Position numbers and translations under genes: made by a program
Shown: positions 55,073-59,496 of the stretch, piece after piece
Layout: every line of letters begins with the position of its first letter
Numbering within the stretch: position 1 is the first letter of the stretch
Assembly: GCA_905221605.1 (NCBI GenBank)
Contig: CAJNDS010000849.1
Span: forward strand, 1 to 59,496
Reading direction: 5' to 3'
Length of the DNA stretch: 59,496 bases
From: Symbiodinium natans
Taxonomy: Eukaryota; Sar; Dinophyceae; Suessiales; Symbiodiniaceae
The notes under the pieces: model-generated
What the model was told of the DNA's origin: nothing
Database searches by the model: none
What the model saw: the letters and a program-made list of their open reading frames with translations, nothing else

Positions 55073-56383
55073 GTCATCTCCGAACCCAAGTCATCTGGGC
55101 TGCAGAGGGAAGGTATCACCTTCTGGGCTTCATCATTGCATTGTGGCGGGGAGGCGCCTTGGGTAACCAGAGGGTGCCCATCAGGGTTCACCTCCCACGA
55201 TGACTTCATTTGTTCGCCTTCTGCTGGTGCCTCATCATCTGTAAGGTCCAGCTTGAAAAACTTTGGCCCTGTGATCGGAACGCTTTCTGGCGACTCCTTG
55301 CCAGGCCGACAAAAGTGGCTGGGCTTCTGCCAGCCTTGTTCACAACCACTGCTATCTGCAGTAAGTTGTTTCCCCAAGGCCTCCCTCAATCTTTTCCCAT
55401 GTAGATTGATGTGAGCACCTCGCTTGTAATATTCAGCACACGCAACTAGGAACTGCTGAGCAGTTCGCAGCATGTGTTCCAGCCCTGGGCTGGGGTCGCA
55501 CATTGGCTCTGTGGGGCCCTTGCTTTGGGGCTGGCCCCACACGCCGAGTCCCTAGGCCACCGGGCCAAACCCCGGCGGGGCATTGGCATTTCCGGGAGGC
55601 ATCCCCTCCTGGGTTTGCTCCTCAAGGCCTGGAGGGGTGGGGACCTCCTGTGTGCGACGCCTCTTTGCTTCTCTCTCCGCTTTAATTTCATGGAGCTTCT
55701 TCTCTTGCTCCTCGTTGAGGCTTACCCCCAATTCATGGAAGATGCTGTCGACCTCCATGTCCGCAGCGGATTCGCAGAAGACTTTCTCTTTGAGCAGGCC
55801 TGAGCTTGCTTCGACTGCCTTCTGTGCCCTCTCGGCCTGCTCATTCAGCACGATCATTTCTTGTAGAAGCTGCCTTAATGACTCCTTCGCCATGTCAATG
55901 CGCTTCTGCAGGCCAATCTTCTGATCAGCAATGTGCTTGAGCTTGCCAGCTGCACTTTGCCAGCTCTGGCTGGCCTGGCTTGCAGCTTGGGAGGGCGTCA
56001 CCTCCTGACTGGCCTTGAGGCCCTTTGACCTCCTCCGGCAGGGCGGCTTCGTGCTTCTGGCACAGGTCTGTGAGATCGTCCACCTCTTCCTTGACCTGTG
56101 CCTTGGGTGGTTTGTACCCTGCCTCCTTGAGGTTCTTTTGCACCTCTTCAGGGCTTGCAGGACCTTGTTCGGCAGTGGTGCTTTCGGAGGGCTGCCAGTA
56201 AGCTGCCTCGGCGACCGTAGGCCACTGTGGCTTCCACTGGCTCCAGTTCTGTCTCGCCTTGCGAATGCTGTTTGCCCATGGTGTCCTGCACTTCTTGCAG
56301 AGCTGGTTCTGCTTAGCCTTGTCCGCCCAAATCCATCCTGTGCAGCTTGCGCCACTGCAACAGATGTACTCGCGGGGGGCCAT
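54850..56383 (-). pseudogene. LINE copy 1 ORF1-like region: zinc ribbon plus coiled coil
   Basis: The start is probably the ATG at 56383 (MAPREYICCSG). C-C-S-G-A-S-C...L-C-K-K-C-R-T-P-W forms a zinc-ribbon-like pair of Cys clusters in the first 35 residues. After a frameshift near 56030 a long coiled coil follows (about 55960-55690; LQKRIDMAKESLRQLLQEM, LNEQAERAQKAVEAS), then E-A-K-R-R-R-T-Q-E-V-P-T-P-P-G. A further frame (55542-54931) holds an acidic, Trp/Gln-rich tail and runs toward the endonuclease. Whether this is a separate ORF1 or the N-terminus of one polyprotein cannot be told. A nucleic-acid-binding role is inferred from position and the zinc motif. Copy 2 lacks this entire region. 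Confidence 0.6.
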
Positions 56384-56488
56384 GGCTAAGAGGAAGGCAC
56401 CTCTTGGCAAACTGTCCTAGGCTGGCTACCAGGCTAGGAAGGCTGAGACCTCCGAAACTTCCCTCAGGCTACTCCTTGGGCCGAAAAC

Positions 56489-57480
56489 TTGAGCAGGTGC
56501 TGGGTCAGCAGGAACGAGAGGAAGACCCTACCCACGGCGAGGGCACCGACTCAGAAGAGCCCAGCCATGAGAAGGTTAAACCTTCCGCCTCGCCTGACCA
56601 GTATCTAAGTATCATGAGCGCCAATGTCACCAGTTTCAACAACGGGGCACTGGAGTGGGTGACCCAAGGTGGTGTGTCTGCAGGAAACCCACCACTGCAA
56701 TCCCTAGGATGGGATCTCTATGCTGAGCCGGCCTCCTTGTCGGACAAGGGCACAAGGTTGGGGGGCACTGCTTGTGCCTTTCCCAAAAATAGCGGAGTGT
56801 GGCAAAAAGCCACCTACCAATGCAAAGGGGCAGGCTACACAGTCGTGGGTCTGAGACAAAGACGGTGGGACTACACGATTGTGTCCCTCTACCTGAGGGA
56901 CACGGAAGGCCTAAACGGTCCCACGAATGCAGAGGTGCTATCCTCTCTGGTGGCTTTCGTAAGAACCCTCCCGGATCCTGGGAGATTGGAACCTGGACCC
57001 GACCGAAGTTCAGGACACAGCACTGATGAGGGGGCGGATGGTAGCCACTGGAGAGGCTACATGCAACCATGGGGCGGAACTGGACTTTGGGGTTGTGAGT
57101 AGGAGCCTGGAAGCCCTGGTGGATCTGTCGGTGACCTGGGCAGTCCCGTGGAAACCACATGCAGCCTTGCACCTCAAAGTCAAGGACGGTGCCAGCGAAT
57201 GGGAGTCCTGGAAGCTTCCCCAGTTCCCGAAACTCACAGCAGACCTCAAAAACCAAGAATGGCGAGAGGTCCAACCCTCCCATTTCGCCATAATGGACAG
57301 GACCTGTGCCCAAGAGGACCAGAGCACCTGGCAACTGGCGACCTGGGCGGCCAGCCTGGAGCACTGCCACGAAGCACCGAGAACTGGCAGAGGTTGGTGT
57401 GTGCAGGCCCAATGGGGACCCTTAGTCTTGCAGCGACCTTCCACTGCCCCCAAAGGCTCTGAGGTGGGCACGAATGGCCA
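56489..57480 (+). pseudogene. LINE copy 2 endonuclease (multiple small deletions)
   Basis: The same endonuclease as copy 1 but with private deletions. About 13 and 33 bases are lost on either side of the Q-E-T-H segment (56660-56700), about 11 bases before the G-D-W-N motif (near 56973), and about 9 bases near 57025. The catalytic Glu and G-D-W-N are out of frame or lost. It retains the ~124 bp at 57174-57297 that copy 1 lacks, encoding K-L-P-Q-F-P-K-L-T-A-D-L and Q-E-W-R-E-V-like sequence. Confidence 0.8.
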
Positions 57481-59496
57481 GAATCCTGGAGGAAGTGCCC
57501 GCCTCCCAGCAGCACCTACCGGACCTAGGCACCCTCCAAACCTGTCAAGACATTGCTGAAGGAACTGCCTTCCTCACAGAACTGCACAAGCAATGTTCAG
57601 CAAAAGAACCACAGTGGCGGTCTTTCAGTGTCGCTGCCAGGCACAAGGAGGCGGCCCTCCAGATGCAGAGAGCCAAGGAGCAGCAGGCCCAATACAAGGA
57701 CGGGCTCCAAGCGGGATTAGCGAAAGGGATGAGACCTCTCTATAGTTCTCTCAAGAAGAGTGAGAGAGTCCTAGATCGGCCCTTCCAAAACCTCCCAGGC
57801 GAAGAGCGCCCAGGGGCCAGGAGGAAGCAGTGGGTCGCAATTTGGGGAGAGGTAGAATGTTCCCCCCCGATCGGCCAGACCCTGCTGGATGCAGCAAAAG
57901 CCTCCCCGCTGTTCAAAATAACAGCAGAGGTGCTCGAGGCCATCCTCAGGAATGTCACCGACAAGGCAGGAGGTCTTGATGGGCTCACCTATGCTGCCCT
58001 CAAAAACCTCCCTGGACCGGCCTATGAGCAGCTCACCCAAGTCCTGAACTTGGCTGAAACCACAGGAGTGGCGCCACAGCACTGGCAGGCGCACCATGTG
58101 GCACTCCTGCCCAAAAACGCTGACATAGAAAGGCCCATAACCCTCACATCCATCACCTATCGGCTTTGGTGCTTCTGCAGAGCACAGGTCGTCAAGAAAT
58201 GGATGCGAGAAACTGCAGAGAGGTTCCCATGGGATAAAGCCTCCCCGGGTAACACTTGTCTAGAAACAGGCATGCAGAGACTCCTGAGAGGAGAGGTTAG
58301 CCGCGCAGCTAACAAACATGCCTGTGCAGTCCTGTTGGACCTGCAGACTTTCTATGACAGTGTTAATTGGACCAAATTGGAGGAGCGGATAGTGGCGACC
58401 GGCTTCCCGCCAGCTATAGCCCTCCTGGTCATGCAAGTCTACCGGGGAACGAGATATCTCGTGGCAGAGGATCTCCTTTCGGAGGGGATCCTCCCTGCGA
58501 GGGGCATCCTAGCAGGGTGCCCGTTCGCAATGATGGCCAGGGTTTACCTCCAGCCAATAATGCAAGAAGCCGCTCAGCTCCGCAGTATCACCGCCTTAGA
58601 CACCTGGGTGGATGACATCGGAGCGGATTTCGAAGCACGATATCCTGAGCAGGCAGCGTTTGCGGTTTATGAAGGTTACAAAACCCTTCGCCGGCTTCTG
58701 GAAGGTAGCGACCTCCGTCTGTCCCTCAAGAAAACAGGCTTCCTGTGCACCACTGCAGAAGCCAGAAGGGAGCTACAGAAGCTGCGCAAAGATGGGGACC
58801 CGGCTATCTGTGATAGCATGAAGGATTTAGGCCTGGACTGTGCCCTGGGTCGGGTCCGAAGGGTCAAGGTGCAAAGAGCCCGAAGGCACAAAGCGGGCAA
58901 AAGACAAAAGAAGCTAAAACAGCTGAGAGTCCCGAGTGTGCCGGCCAAGGTCCGCCTCTTCCGAGGAGGGGTTGCCTCCGTCCTTACCTGGGGCCACCAA
59001 GCCCAGGGCATGCCACCCACCCGGCGACAAAAGCTCCGGACTGCCCTGGCGGAACAGTGTGGCAGACAAAAGATGGGCAATCTGGAGGTGGCCCTGTCCT
59101 CCGTGGGGGATAGGTACCAAGACCCGGGCCGCACCATGATGGTCCAGCAAGTTGAGGCCTGGTTCCAGCTTAAGAAGCACTGGGTAGGAAAGGAAGAGCT
59201 GCTGGAGCCTCACCGTCCATAGGCTGGAAGAAGCCAGCAGCAGGTGGCAAATGGTCAGGGGCCCTTTTCCCAGCCACGGTTGCGTACCTGCTTGACATGG
59301 GTTGGCAGCCTAGAGGCAGTGATGAATGGTTAGACACCCACGGTCCCAAGCACACCATACACACCCCACAGCAGGAGGGTCGTGTCTTAGACCTCCTCCA
59401 GCAAACCTACCAGAAGGAGGTGAACCACCGCATCGCCACTGGTCTTGCTGCCCCTGAACTACAGGAGGGAGTCGACTGGACGGTAGGGAGGAAATT
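57474..59496 (+). pseudogene. LINE copy 2 reverse transcriptase (partial)
   Basis: An open frame of 582 codons (57474-59222) covers the endonuclease-RT linker, the RT fingers and palm (A-V-L-L-D-L-Q-T-F-Y-D-S-V; T-W-V-D-D-I-G-A-D-F near 58600-58630), and the thumb. Unlike copy 1, the RT N-terminus and palm are in one frame. A Thr codon in C-P-F-A-T-M-M is deleted. An ~11-base deletion near 59213 (E-E-L-L-E then P-H-R-P stop) shifts the frame. Homology continues to the window end in another frame. The Cys/His motif and RNase H would lie outside. Confidence 0.85.

Larger units (their letters stand above)
49990..56488 (-). mobile_element. LINE (APE-type non-LTR retrotransposon), copy 1
   Basis: Read leftward from ~56488. 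An ORF1-like region has a zinc ribbon and coiled coil, and is followed by an apurinic-type endonuclease, RT, a Cys/His motif and RNase H, then a 3' UTR with tandem repeats. This domain order (endonuclease, RT, RNase H in one polyprotein) fits the I/Tad/R1 supergroup; I cannot place it more finely. The left end is not sharply defined: no poly(A) is seen and the assigned 3' border is where GGAGGT-type hairpins stop. Several frameshifts and one ~124-bp deletion relative to copy 2 (in the endonuclease) make it defective, though RT-RNase H is open for 929 codons. Confidence 0.85.
56489..59496 (+). mobile_element. LINE copy 2, 5'-truncated and cut by the window end
   Basis: Plus-strand copy of the same family, homologous from GCAGGTGCTGGGTCAGCAGG (about 56492) to the last base. 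It pairs with 54843-51868 of copy 1 as an inverted repeat with ~98-99% identity by eye outside indels. The ORF1-like region is missing. It starts about 105 bp beyond the start codon of copy 1, so the two are head to head. The element continues outside the window. Confidence 0.85.

Overview
The window looks like dinoflagellate nuclear DNA (inference). The evidence is: a full-length dinoflagellate spliced-leader (DinoSL) sequence at 23590-23611 on the minus strand; at least fifteen interstitial arrays of the plant-type telomeric heptamer TTTAGGG (or CCCTAAA); and retrotransposon proteins of the styles seen in dinoflagellate genomes. I recognise no ordinary host gene. Nearly all recognisable coding sequence belongs to transposable elements, most of it broken by frameshifts.

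Layout. 1-11553: unassigned DNA cut up by TTTAGGG arrays, a ~396-bp tandem duplication, a GC-rich ~85-bp tandem array (2672-3690), two small palindromic elements, and a degenerate DinoSL-like sequence. 11554-28826: a Ty1/copia-type LTR retrotransposon inserted into a TTTAGGG array, with LTRs of 281 and 294 bp, a 5-bp TTTAG target duplication, and a primer-binding site complementary to the anticodon arm of initiator tRNA-Met. 16053-23691: a tyrosine-recombinase (DIRS/PAT/Ngaro-type) retroelement on the minus strand, nested inside the copia element and flanked by a 44-bp direct repeat. 28827-49985: about 21 kb with no recognisable gene, holding telomere-like arrays, a 431-bp near-perfect foldback, a 286-bp pure TAG triplet array, and three copies of a ~100-bp MITE (a fourth lies at 9120). 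49990-59496: two closely related non-LTR (LINE) elements head to head; one runs leftward with ORF1-like, endonuclease and RT-RNase H regions, and one runs rightward, lacks the 5' part and is cut by the window end.

Most interesting content. The copia polyprotein carries two accessory enzyme-like domains: a cytosine-methyltransferase-like domain between protease and integrase (motifs LFAG, GGPPC, EQP), and a 2-oxoglutarate/Fe(II)-dioxygenase-like domain between integrase and RT (HxD, distal H and R). The nested tyrosine-recombinase element independently has a methyltransferase-like domain (LFAG, SPPC, EQP) and a DinoSL just upstream of its recombinase gene. Each element type also appears to carry its own recurrent short DNA motif: TAGC throughout the recombinase element, CCTCCCGGGAGGG-like palindromes in copia, and GGAGGT..ACCTCC hairpins in the LINE. 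Together these suggest selfish elements that carry base-modification enzymes and signature motifs. The functional link is hypothesis only.

Limits: everything here was read by eye. Repeat identities, counts and domain boundaries are approximate, and no database search was run.
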